Origin: Alphaproteobacteria bacterium
GTDB lineage: Bacteria > Pseudomonadota > Alphaproteobacteria > Rhodobacterales > Rhodobacteraceae
Length of the DNA: 5,433 nucleotides
Assembly (NCBI GenBank): GCA_003696705.1
Contig: RFGD01000344.1
Coordinates: 1 to 5,433 of the forward strand
Direction of reading: 5' to 3'
Shown: positions 1-5,401 of the stretch, one piece after another
Layout of the letters: the number at the start of each line of letters is the position of its first letter
Numbering within the stretch: position 1 is the first letter of the stretch
Notes under the pieces: model-generated
Databases searched by the model: none
What the model was told of the DNA's origin: nothing
The model's input: the letters and a program-made list of their open reading frames with translations, nothing else
Made by a program: the position numbers and the translations under genes

Positions 1-225
1 GATGGCGCCCGTCACCGCCGCCGCCGCCGCGCCCAGCCCGAGCCAGACCCGCGACGGCCGGACGAACCATAGCGCCCCGAAGATCACCGCTGCCACATGC
101 GGCCAGCGCTGCCAGATGCACAGCTTGCACGGCGGCAGTCCGCCCAGAAACTGAAACGCCAGCGCCCCGAGAAGAAGCGCGGCCGAGCCGCCAGCGGCCA
201 GAAGGACGAGCGATTTCCGCGTCAT
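1..225 (-). CDS. dsbB: Disulfide bond formation protein B (DsbB family), N-terminal part, cut by window edge
   Basis: DsbB is an inner-membrane quinone reductase that reoxidises the periplasmic thiol oxidase DsbA and passes electrons to ubiquinone. Seventy-five codons are visible and the C-terminus lies beyond position 1. Residues 5-29 form a hydrophobic first membrane segment. It is followed by LPPCKLCIWQRW, holding the CxxC pair (C33, C36) and the WQRW segment expected just after it in DsbB. A second hydrophobic segment covers about 43-56 and a third begins near 60. The second periplasmic cysteine pair needed for activity would lie outside the window, so completeness cannot be judged. The ATG at 225-223 overlaps the TGA of the upstream yqaA gene (ATGA), with GAGG 5 bases before it inside the yqaA end, so the two are probably cotranscribed and coupled. 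DsbI-like relatives share the motif; the family call is firm, the exact subtype less so. Confidence 0.88.
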   Translation of the reverse strand, partial: MTRKSLVLLAAGGSAALLLGALAFQFLGGLPPCKLCIWQRWPHVAAVIFGALWFVRPSRVWLGLGAAAAAVTGAI

Positions 226-800
226 AGGTACCTCAGAAGGACGAAGCCGCCCAGAAGAAGGGCAACGAAGACGGTGAAGACAAGACCGAGGCGCCTCTCG
301 ATGAAGCCGCGGACGGGTTCGCCGAACTTCCACAAGAGCGCCGCGACCAGGAAGAAGCGCAGCCCCCGCGCGACGACGGCCGCGATGACGAAGGTCGGCA
401 GCGAAAGCCCCGTGGCGCCGGAAAGGATGGTGATGACCTTGAAGGGAAACGGCGTCACGCCGGCAAAAAGCACCGCCCAGGCGCCCCAGGTGTTGTAGGC
501 GTCGGAAAAGCGGTCGAAATAGGCGGTCTTGCCGTAGAATTCGAGGACCGGGCGGCCCACTGTCTCGAAGGCGGCATGCCCGATCCAGTAGCCGACGAGC
601 GCGCCAAGGACCGACCCGGCAAGGCAGATCGCGGCGATGCGCCAGGCGCGCGAGGGGGCGGCGATGACCATGGGGATCATGAGCACATCGGGGGGTATGG
701 GAAAGACCGAGCTTTCCGCGAAGGCCACGAGAAACAGCGCCGCCGGGGCGTGGCGCGACACGGCGAGTGCAAGGGTCTGGCTGTAGATGGCGCGGATCAT
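222..800 (-). CDS. yqaA: YqaA family membrane protein (DedA / SNARE-associated superfamily)
   Basis: A 192-residue integral membrane protein of the DedA superfamily. DedA relatives are linked to membrane homeostasis, and several are lipid (undecaprenyl phosphate or phospholipid) transporters; the role of the YqaA branch is not established. Visible marks are the FAESSVFPIPPDVLMIP stretch (residues 27-43) with the acidic E29 and proline-rich re-entrant segment, GALVGYWIGHAAFE (66-79), and FAGVTPFPFKVITILSGA (112-129), the second re-entrant element. RGLRFFLVAALLWKFG (145-160) follows, then a C-terminal membrane helix (about 171-190). The ATG at 800-798 is preferred over longer readings because AGGGAG (plus-strand 806-811) lies 5 bases upstream and similarity to the family begins here. 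A longer open frame to 1223 would run through the intergenic region and into dctP. It is the first gene of a leftward unit with dsbB, divergent from the TRAP operon. Confidence 0.87.
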   Translation of the reverse strand: MIRAIYSQTLALAVSRHAPAALFLVAFAESSVFPIPPDVLMIPMVIAAPSRAWRIAAICLAGSVLGALVGYWIGHAAFETVGRPVLEFYGKTAYFDRFSDAYNTWGAWAVLFAGVTPFPFKVITILSGATGLSLPTFVIAAVVARGLRFFLVAALLWKFGEPVRGFIERRLGLVFTVFVALLLGGFVLLRYL

Positions 801-821
801 CGGGTCTCCCTGTCCAGGGGG

Positions 822-850
822 GAAGTGCCCGACCGGACGGCCCGCGTCAA
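822..850 (-). promoter_or_regulatory. Weak candidate promoter for yqaA-dsbB
   Basis: Read on the minus strand, TTGACG (plus-strand 845-850) matches 5 of 6 bases of the sigma-70 -35 consensus. With a 17-base spacer the -10 position falls on CACTTC (plus-strand 827-822), a poor match. Transcription would start near 815, leaving a short leader that just includes the AGGGAG ribosome binding site. The good -35 and the location support it; the poor -10 is a real weakness, although alphaproteobacterial promoters often have degenerate -10 boxes. Confidence 0.25.
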
Positions 851-895
851 GGCAGGGGTCCGCAGCGGGCCCCGAAACGGCGGCAGGAGGAAAAA

Positions 896-1024
896 ATGGG
901 TGCAACAAACCTGACCGCGCGGTTAGTATTGGCGCGGGAATCACGCGCCCGACCGGCAAGGCGCCGGTCCTTCGGGCCGGGTTCGCAAGGACAATCGCAC
1001 GGCGCGACGCGACTGTCGCAATAG
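896..1024 (+). CDS. Doubtful 42-residue leader ORF with strong ribosome binding site
   Basis: The ATG at 896 follows AGGAGG (885-890) after a 5-base A-rich spacer, the best Shine-Dalgarno arrangement in the window. The frame runs 42 codons to a TAG at 1022-1024, and that stop lies within the purine-rich stretch that also forms the dctP ribosome binding site. The predicted peptide begins MGATNLTARLVLARES and is rich in Arg, Ala, Gly and Ser. It has no signal peptide, membrane segment or known motif, and its end looks like untranslated GC-rich DNA. The TAG stop also differs from the TGA used by all the clear genes. It could be a leader peptide whose translation affects dctP, or a chance AGGAGG-ATG. 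I lean toward chance. Confidence 0.2.
   Translation: MGATNLTARLVLARESRARPARRRSFGPGSQGQSHGATRLSQ
902..929 (+). promoter_or_regulatory. Tentative sigma-70-like promoter for the dctP operon
   Basis: TAGTAT at 924-929 matches 4 of 6 bases of the -10 consensus and stands out as the most AT-rich spot near dctP in a very GC-rich area. A weak -35 candidate, GCAACA (902-907), matches 3 of 6 bases with a 16-base spacer. Transcription would begin around 936, giving a leader of about 100 bases before the dctP start. If this is right, the 42-codon ORF starting at 896 would not be on the transcript. It rests on base composition and position only. Confidence 0.25.
931..949. promoter_or_regulatory. Inverted repeat, possible operator upstream of dctP
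   Basis: GGCGCG (931-936) and CGCGCC (944-949) form a perfect 6-bp dyad around a 7-base centre, GGAATCA. It sits directly downstream of the TAGTAT element, where a bound repressor would block initiation. Dyads of this size suit GntR, LacI or IclR-type regulators, but the sequence does not match an operator I recognise. GC-only arms are easily found by chance in this DNA. Confidence 0.3.
951..992 (+). promoter_or_regulatory. Two overlapping, mutually exclusive hairpins in the dctP leader
   Basis: GACCGGC (951-957) pairs perfectly with GCCGGTC (963-969) around a 5-base loop. GTCCTT (967-972) pairs with AAGGAC (987-992) around a longer loop. Because 967-969 take part in both stems, only one can form at a time. 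No T tract follows, so this is not a standard attenuator terminator. Such a switchable leader could affect mRNA stability or access to the ribosome binding site at 1022-1030; this is inferred from pairing alone. Confidence 0.3.
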
Positions 1025-1030
1025 GGAGGA
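1022..1030 (+). promoter_or_regulatory. Ribosome binding site that fixes the GTG start of dctP
   Basis: The purine-rich stretch TAGGGAGGAG ends 8 bases before the GTG at 1039. It decides the start: the open frame extends upstream to 787, but only translation from this GTG puts a clean signal peptide at the N-terminus. Confidence 0.8.
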
Positions 1031-1038
1031 GAAAAACC

Positions 1039-2073
1039 GTGAAACTTGGAGTGAAGACGATCCTGGCGGCCGCCGCGGCCCTTGGCCTTTCCGCCGGCGC
1101 CAGCTTGGCGCAGGACGTGACGCTGCGCTGCCAGCACTTCCTGTCGCCGAAAGGCTCGGTGCCGAAGTTCTTCATCGTGCCCTGGGCCGAGAAGGTCGAA
1201 AAGGACTCGGGCGGGCGCATCAAGGTCGAGGTCTACCCGGCCATGCAGCTGGGCGGCAAGCCGCCGGCGCTTTATGACCAGATCCGCGACGGGGTGATCG
1301 ACTGTGGCTGGGCCATTCCCGCCTATACCCCGGGCCGCTTCCCCGAGGCCGAGGCCATGGAACTGCCGTTCATGACCTCGCGGTCGGCGGAAAAGTCGTC
1401 GATGGCGGCCTGGGAATTCACACAGAAATACCTGCAAGAGCGCTTTGCCGACGTCCATCTGGTTGCCGTCCACGTGCACGGTCCCGGCGTCATCCACAAG
1501 AAGGGCCCGGCGATCCGGAAGGTCGAGGACTTCAAGGGCCTGAAGCTGCGCGGCCCGTCGCGGCAGGCCAACAAGCTCCTGGAAGCGCTGGGCGCGACCA
1601 CGGTCGGCATGCCCGTTCCCGCCTTCCCCGAGGCGCTGTCGAAGGGTGTCGTCGACGGCGGCGTCATCCCCTGGGAGGTTGTCCCCGCCCTTAAGGTCGA
1701 GGAACTGACCGACAGCCACACCGAGATCGGCGGCGATCGCTCGATGTACAACACCTACTTCATCTGGGCGATGAACAAGAACACCTACGAGGCACTGCCC
1801 GACGATCTGAAGGCCGTCATCGACGCCAACTCGGGGTTCGAGGCTTCGGCCTGGGCCGGCCGTGCGATGGATCAGGGCGATGTCCTGGGCAAGGAGAAGG
1901 TCGCGGCCACCGGCAACGAGATCTACACCCTGCCCGAGGAGGAGGTCGCCAAGATCCGCGCCGTGGGTGACAAGGTGATCGAGGCGTGGATCGCCGAAAT
2001 GGAAGGCGCGGGCCTTCCGGGCAAGGCGATGGTCGAGGACGCCCGCGCCCTTGTGGCGAAATATTCCGACTGA
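1039..2073 (+). CDS. dctP: TRAP transporter periplasmic solute-binding protein (DctP family)
   Basis: This is the extracytoplasmic binding protein of a TRAP transporter, which captures an organic anion and delivers it to DctQM. It has 344 residues, normal for the family. Residues 1-24 form a Sec signal peptide: KLGVK, then an Ala/Leu-rich core, with likely cleavage after ASLA before QDVTL. The mature protein has the DctP layout. FKGLKLRGPSRQ (165-176) carries R171, aligned with the arginine that holds the ligand carboxylate in this family. EALGATTVGMPVPAFPEAL (182-200) and GVVDGGVIPWEVV (203-215) follow. Two cysteines, C31 and C89, lie on predicted neighbouring strands of the first lobe. The start is GTG at 1039 with TAGGGAGGAG upstream. 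It is first in the operon, 114 bases ahead of the monooxygenase gene, and a hairpin follows its stop. The ligand is unknown; the enzyme next door suggests an aromatic or heterocyclic acid rather than a plain C4-dicarboxylate. Confidence 0.93.
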   Translation: MKLGVKTILAAAAALGLSAGASLAQDVTLRCQHFLSPKGSVPKFFIVPWAEKVEKDSGGRIKVEVYPAMQLGGKPPALYDQIRDGVIDCGWAIPAYTPGRFPEAEAMELPFMTSRSAEKSSMAAWEFTQKYLQERFADVHLVAVHVHGPGVIHKKGPAIRKVEDFKGLKLRGPSRQANKLLEALGATTVGMPVPAFPEALSKGVVDGGVIPWEVVPALKVEELTDSHTEIGGDRSMYNTYFIWAMNKNTYEALPDDLKAVIDANSGFEASAWAGRAMDQGDVLGKEKVAATGNEIYTLPEEEVAKIRAVGDKVIEAWIAEMEGAGLPGKAMVEDARALVAKYSD

Positions 2074-2096
2074 CGCGACATCACGGAACCACGGAA

Positions 2097-2124
2097 CCGA
2101 GGCCCCGCCGATGCGGGGCCTCGG
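2097..2124 (+). terminator. 12-bp GC hairpin after dctP; intra-operon stabiliser or partial terminator
   Basis: CCGAGGCCCCGC (2097-2108) and GCGGGGCCTCGG (2113-2124) form a perfect 12-bp stem with a CGAT loop, 23 bases after the dctP stop. GCTGAGAGG follows instead of a T run, so it is not a classic intrinsic terminator. It lies inside the apparent operon, where it could block 3' exonucleases and stabilise a dctP-only message, or cause partial termination. Either would give more binding protein than membrane subunits, as is usual for binding-protein transporters. The structure is seen directly; its effect is inferred. Confidence 0.7.
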
Positions 2125-2169
2125 GCTGAGAGGCCGACCGCGGCACGCCCGGGGCGCGGCCGACAAGGC

Positions 2170-2176
2170 AGGGAGG
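2170..2176 (+). promoter_or_regulatory. Ribosome binding site of the monooxygenase gene with a long spacer
   Basis: AGGGAGG matches the anti-Shine-Dalgarno well, but the spacer to the ATG at 2188 is 11 bases, longer than the 8-base spacers before dctP, dctQ and dctM. Translation of this gene may be somewhat weaker. No better start fits, because the FAD-binding fold begins at residue 3. Confidence 0.55.
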
Positions 2177-2187
2177 CAGCGCACGCC

Positions 2188-3471
2188 ATGACGGTCCTGA
2201 TCGCCGGTGCCGGTATCGCCGGGCTTTCGCTTGGGCTTTCGTTGCATCAGCTTGGCATTCCGTTCCGCATTCACGAGGCGGTGCGCGAACTGAGCCCCCT
2301 GGGCGTCGGGATCAACATTCAGCCGCACGCCGTGCGCGAGCTCTTCGACCTCGGGCTCGAGGCGGGACTTCGCGAAATCGGGATCCCGATCGAGGGTGTC
2401 GCCTATTTCTCGGCCCAGGGCGGCGCCATCTGGCAAGAACCGCGGGGACGGCGCGCCGGCTATTCCTGGCCGCAATTCGCGGTGCACCGGGGCCGGCTTC
2501 AGATGATGCTCCTGGAGGCGTTGCGCGAACGGGCCGGCACCGAGGTCGTCCGCACCGGCGAGATGGTCGCCGACTGGCGCGGGGAAGGCGGCGAGGTGAT
2601 TGCCCGGCTGGTCGACCGAAAGACCGGCGCCGCGCTGGGCGAAAGCCGGGGCAGCGTGCTTGTCGCCGCGGACGGGATCAACTCGGCCATTCGGGCGCGG
2701 CTTTTCCCCGACGAGGGTCCGGCGCGCTGGCGCGGCGTGATGATGTGGCGCGGCGTCTCGGCAGCGCCGCGATTTCTTGGTGGCCGGACCATGGCCATGG
2801 CGGGCCACCGGGGACAGAAGTTCGTCTGCTATCCCATTGCCGACACGGCCGACGGCCGCGCGCTCGTGAACTGGATCGCCGATCTTGCGCTGGACGGTTC
2901 CCTTCCCGAGGTGCAGGACTGGAACCGCGCGGCCGCCGCCGCCGAGATCCTGCCGGCATTCGAAAACTGGCGGTTCGACTGGCTGGACGTGCCGGCGCTT
3001 GTCCGCGCCGCGGAAGGCGTCTGGAAGTTCCCGATGGTCGATCGCGATCCGCTTGCGCGCTGGACGCATGGCGCGGTGACACTGATGGGCGACGCCGCGC
3101 ATCCGATGTATCCGATCGGCTCGAACGGCGCGAGCCAGGCGATCATCGATGCCCGCGTCCTGGCGCGAGAGATGGGCCGCTGGGGCGCGGCCCCCATTGC
3201 CCTTCGCGCCTATGAGGACGAGCGCCGCCCGGTCACCAACGCCATCGTCCTGATGAATCGCCGGGACGGGCCGGACCGGGTCCTCGACGTCGTGGCGGCG
3301 CGCGCGCCCGCGGGCTTTGCCGACATCTCGGAGGTGATGCGCGCCGACGAGCTTCAGGCGATCGCCGATCGCTACAAGGCGGTTGCGGGGTTCGACGTGG
3401 AGACGCTAAACGCGAGGGCGCCGATCATCGGCCCCATCGGGGATGCGACGACAGGGAGGGCAGGGAAATGA
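2188..3471 (+). CDS. FAD-dependent aromatic-ring monooxygenase, PhzS-like (PHBH-fold group A)
   Basis: A 427-residue cytoplasmic flavoprotein of the p-hydroxybenzoate hydroxylase fold. These enzymes use NAD(P)H and O2 to hydroxylate aromatic or heteroaromatic acids, sometimes with decarboxylation. Visible marks, in order: the dinucleotide fold TVLIAGAGIAGLSLG (2-16) with GxGxxG at 7-12; E30 at the ribose-binding position; PLGVGINIQPHAV (37-49); HRGRLQMMLLEALRE (100-114); the DG motif VAADGINSAIR (159-169); MWRGV (186-190); FPMVDRDPL (281-289); and the GD motif LMGDAAH (299-305) followed by MYPIGSNGASQAI. From memory, this set most resembles PhzS (5-methylphenazine-1-carboxylate 1-monooxygenase) and its uncharacterised relatives. 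No phenazine genes are present, so the PhzS substrate should not be transferred. The stop overlaps the dctQ start (ATGA), embedding the gene in the TRAP operon. Family is secure; substrate is unknown, most likely the transported compound or a close product. Salicylate- or hydroxynicotinate-hydroxylase-like activity is an alternative. Confidence 0.9.
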   Translation: MTVLIAGAGIAGLSLGLSLHQLGIPFRIHEAVRELSPLGVGINIQPHAVRELFDLGLEAGLREIGIPIEGVAYFSAQGGAIWQEPRGRRAGYSWPQFAVHRGRLQMMLLEALRERAGTEVVRTGEMVADWRGEGGEVIARLVDRKTGAALGESRGSVLVAADGINSAIRARLFPDEGPARWRGVMMWRGVSAAPRFLGGRTMAMAGHRGQKFVCYPIADTADGRALVNWIADLALDGSLPEVQDWNRAAAAAEILPAFENWRFDWLDVPALVRAAEGVWKFPMVDRDPLARWTHGAVTLMGDAAHPMYPIGSNGASQAIIDARVLAREMGRWGAAPIALRAYEDERRPVTNAIVLMNRRDGPDRVLDVVAARAPAGFADISEVMRADELQAIADRYKAVAGFDVETLNARAPIIGPIGDATTGRAGK

Positions 3472-4052
3472 CGCTGGCAGGAAGTGCAGAGCGCGCCGTC
3501 GGGCGCCGACTGGCCGTCCTGTGCCACGGGCTGGCCTATTTCGGGGGGCTCGTCCTGGTGGCGCTGGCGGTGATCACCGTGATCTCGATCATCGGGCGGG
3601 CGCTGGTGCCCTTCGGCCTGTCGCCCGTCCGCGGCGACTTCGAGCTGGTCGAGGCGGGCTGTGCGGTGGCCGTCTTCTCGTTCCTGCCGTGGTGCCAGCT
3701 CAATCGCGGCCACGTGACGGTCGATGTCTTCATCCAGCGACTGCCGGACCGCGTCCAGGCGGCCCTCGGTCTTGTGGGGGACACGCTCATCGCGATCATC
3801 AGCGGCGTCATCCTGTGGCGGCTCTGGGCCGGCTTCGGAGAGAAGTTTCCCTACGGCGACAAGGCGTTTCGGGACGCGCTTGGCATGGGGCCGAAGCCGT
3901 TCTTTCCGGAAACCACCTACGAGCTCGAAATGCCCGTCTGGATCCCCTATGGGCTGGCCGTCGTTGGCGCGGCGATGTTCTTCGTCGTCTCGGTCTACAC
4001 CGTCTGGCGCGCCCTCAACTGGACCCTCGAAGGACGGGAGCACGCGATATGA
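3468..4052 (+). CDS. dctQ: TRAP transporter small membrane subunit (DctQ family)
   Basis: The four-helix small subunit that binds DctM in the inner membrane and helps dock the loaded DctP. It has 194 residues. Predicted membrane segments are about 21-43, 58-76, 98-120 and 155-181. Family marks are IIGRAL (41-46), DFELVE (57-62), FSFLPWCQLNRGHVTVDVF (70-88) and, before the last helix, MPVWIPYGLAVVG (155-167). The stretch 121-154, between helices 3 and 4, looks longer and more polar than in many DctQ proteins. It includes GEKFPYGDK and a Pro/Gly-rich part. The ATG at 3468 overlaps the monooxygenase TGA, with AGGGAGG 8 bases upstream. The TGA at 4050-4052 overlaps the dctM start in the same way, so translation of the three genes is probably coupled. 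The family is clear from motifs, topology and neighbours. Confidence 0.9.
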   Translation: MTLAGSAERAVGRRLAVLCHGLAYFGGLVLVALAVITVISIIGRALVPFGLSPVRGDFELVEAGCAVAVFSFLPWCQLNRGHVTVDVFIQRLPDRVQAALGLVGDTLIAIISGVILWRLWAGFGEKFPYGDKAFRDALGMGPKPFFPETTYELEMPVWIPYGLAVVGAAMFFVVSVYTVWRALNWTLEGREHAI

Positions 4053-5401
4053 CCGGCCTTGAACTTGCGATTGCGGCCTTTGCCCTCATGCTCCTGGCGA
4101 TCTTCTTGCGGGTGCCCATCGCGGCGGCGATGGCCATCACCGGGTTCGTCGGCACCTGGATCGTCCTCGGGTCGCCAAACGCGCCGCTCGCGCAGCTGAA
4201 GACGCTCACCTACGACACGTTCTCGAGCTATTCGCTCTCGATCGTGCCGCTCTTTCTGCTGATGGGACAGTTCGCGACCAAGTCGGGCATGTCGAGCGCG
4301 CTTTTCGAGGCGGCGTCCGACTGGATCGGACACCGGCGGGGCGGCATCGCCATGGCGGCGGTCGGTGCCTGTGCGGGCTTCGGCGCGGTCTGCGGCTCGT
4401 CGCTGGCGACCGCCTCGACCATGGGGCAGGTGGCCCTTCCCGAGATGCGCAAGCGTGGCTACTCGGACGCGCTGTCGACGGGCGTTCTGGCCGCCGGCGG
4501 CACGCTTGGCATCCTGATCCCGCCGTCGGTCATCCTGGTCATCTATGCCATCCTGACCGAACAGAACATCGTCAAGATGTTCATCGGGGCGCTGGTGCCG
4601 GGCATCCTGGCGGCGATCGGTTACATGATCACGGTCTCGGTCTTCGTGCGGCTGTCGCCGGACGCCGCGCCGTCTGTGCCGCGCGCGACCTTCGGCCATC
4701 GCATCCGCACGCTTTTGCGCATCTGGCCGGTGGTCGTCATCTTCGGCCTTGTCATGGGGGGCATCGCGGCGGACTGGAACTGGTCGATGGACGGGGTGCA
4801 GGCGCTGTTCACGCCCACCGAGGGCGCCGCCGTCGGCGCGGTCGCCACGGGGATCTACGGGCTCATGACCGGCGGGCTCACGTGGTCGAGCTTTCTCGAC
4901 AGCATCCGCTCCACGGCGCTGGCCACGGCCATGATCTTCTTCATCGTGTTCGGCGCACAGCTCTTCAATTCGTTCCTGGCCTTCACGCAGACGCCGCAGG
5001 CGCTGGCCGAATGGGTGACGGGCCAGGGCTTTTCGCCGCTGGCGGTGCTTGCGGCGATGCTGGTCTGCTATCTCGTCTTCGGCTGCGTCATGGACTCGCT
5101 TTCGATGATCCTTCTGACGATTCCCATCTTCTTTCCCATCGTCGAGGCGCTGGATTTCGGCCTGCCGGCCGAGGATGTCGCCATCTGGTTCGGGATCCTT
5201 GCGCTTATCGTGGTCGAGGTCGGGTTGATCACGCCGCCGGTGGGGATGAACCTTTTCATCATCCATTCGATGGCCAGCGACGTGCCCATCACGCGCACCT
5301 ACAAGGGCGTGGCGCCGTTCATCCTGTCGGATCTCGTGCGGGTGGTCCTGCTGGTCTCCTTCCCGGGGATCACGCTCTGGCTTGTGCATCTTCTCTTCTG
5401 A
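4049..5401 (+). CDS. dctM: TRAP transporter large permease subunit (DctM family)
   Basis: The large multi-helix subunit that moves the substrate across the inner membrane, driven by sodium. It has 450 residues, slightly longer than the roughly 425-430 usual for separate DctM proteins. Family marks in order: LRVPIAAAMAITG (20-32); VPLFLLMGQFATKSGM (66-81); CGSSLATASTMGQVALPEM (115-133), a sodium/substrate-site region; GGTLGILIPPSVILVIYA (150-167); FTPTEGAAVGA (254-264); CVMDSLSMILLTIPIFFPI (346-364); and GLITPPVGMNLFIIHSM (392-408), the second sodium-site region. Residues about 240-253 (ADWNWSMDG area) appear to be an insertion before the FTPTEGA motif and explain part of the extra length. The ATG at 4049 overlaps the dctQ stop, with GGGAG (4036-4040) 8 bases upstream. 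A longer open frame reaching back to 3443 only overlaps dctQ and is not used. It is the last gene of the operon in view. Confidence 0.94.
   Translation: MTGLELAIAAFALMLLAIFLRVPIAAAMAITGFVGTWIVLGSPNAPLAQLKTLTYDTFSSYSLSIVPLFLLMGQFATKSGMSSALFEAASDWIGHRRGGIAMAAVGACAGFGAVCGSSLATASTMGQVALPEMRKRGYSDALSTGVLAAGGTLGILIPPSVILVIYAILTEQNIVKMFIGALVPGILAAIGYMITVSVFVRLSPDAAPSVPRATFGHRIRTLLRIWPVVVIFGLVMGGIAADWNWSMDGVQALFTPTEGAAVGAVATGIYGLMTGGLTWSSFLDSIRSTALATAMIFFIVFGAQLFNSFLAFTQTPQALAEWVTGQGFSPLAVLAAMLVCYLVFGCVMDSLSMILLTIPIFFPIVEALDFGLPAEDVAIWFGILALIVVEVGLITPPVGMNLFIIHSMASDVPITRTYKGVAPFILSDLVRVVLLVSFPGITLWLVHLLF

Larger units (their letters stand above)
801..1038. other. Divergent intergenic control region between yqaA and dctP
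   Basis: These 238 bases separate the leftward yqaA-dsbB unit from the rightward TRAP operon and must carry at least one promoter for each direction. They hold a TTGACG element for the left side, a TAGTAT element and a dyad for the right side, two overlapping hairpins (951-969 and 967-992), and a 42-codon ORF with a strong ribosome binding site. No tRNA, recognisable riboswitch or sigma-54 type GG/GC promoter was seen. No regulator gene lies in the window, so the controlling protein is unknown. Confidence 0.6.

Noticed and set aside
928..946. Sigma-54 promoter resemblance (TTGGCGCG then TCACGC)
   Set aside because: The -12 GC element is not at the required spacing from the -24 GG, so it does not meet the consensus.
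787..1038. N-terminal extension of dctP upstream of the GTG
   Set aside because: It would bury the signal peptide 84 residues inside the protein and has no family resemblance. The GTG at 1039 has the proper ribosome binding site.
801..1223. N-terminal extension of yqaA
   Set aside because: It would read through the divergent control region and into the dctP signal and mature regions. The ATG at 800 has AGGGAG 5 bases upstream and matches where the family begins.
2132..2164. Direct repeat GGCCGAC (2132-2138 and 2158-2164) and a 5-bp CCGCG/CGCGG pairing between them
   Set aside because: The units are short and GC-only, and such matches are common by chance here. There is no third copy and no link to a known binding site.
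847..3102. A 751-codon open frame on the minus strand, antisense to dctP and the monooxygenase gene
   Set aside because: It crosses two clear plus-strand genes and the intergenic hairpin. Its product is rich in His, Arg, Pro, Gly and Asp with no recognisable domain, typical of antisense frames in GC-rich genes.
3443..4048. Upstream extension of the dctM frame across dctQ
   Set aside because: The frame is open only as an out-of-frame shadow of dctQ, with low-complexity Arg/Gly/Ala content. This is not a QM fusion: dctQ has its own start, stop and ribosome binding site.
3995..5389. A 464-codon minus-strand open frame opposite dctM
   Set aside because: Its product is dominated by Arg, Asp, His and Gln, the mirror of hydrophobic membrane-helix codons in dctM. 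No family resemblance or ribosome binding site was seen.
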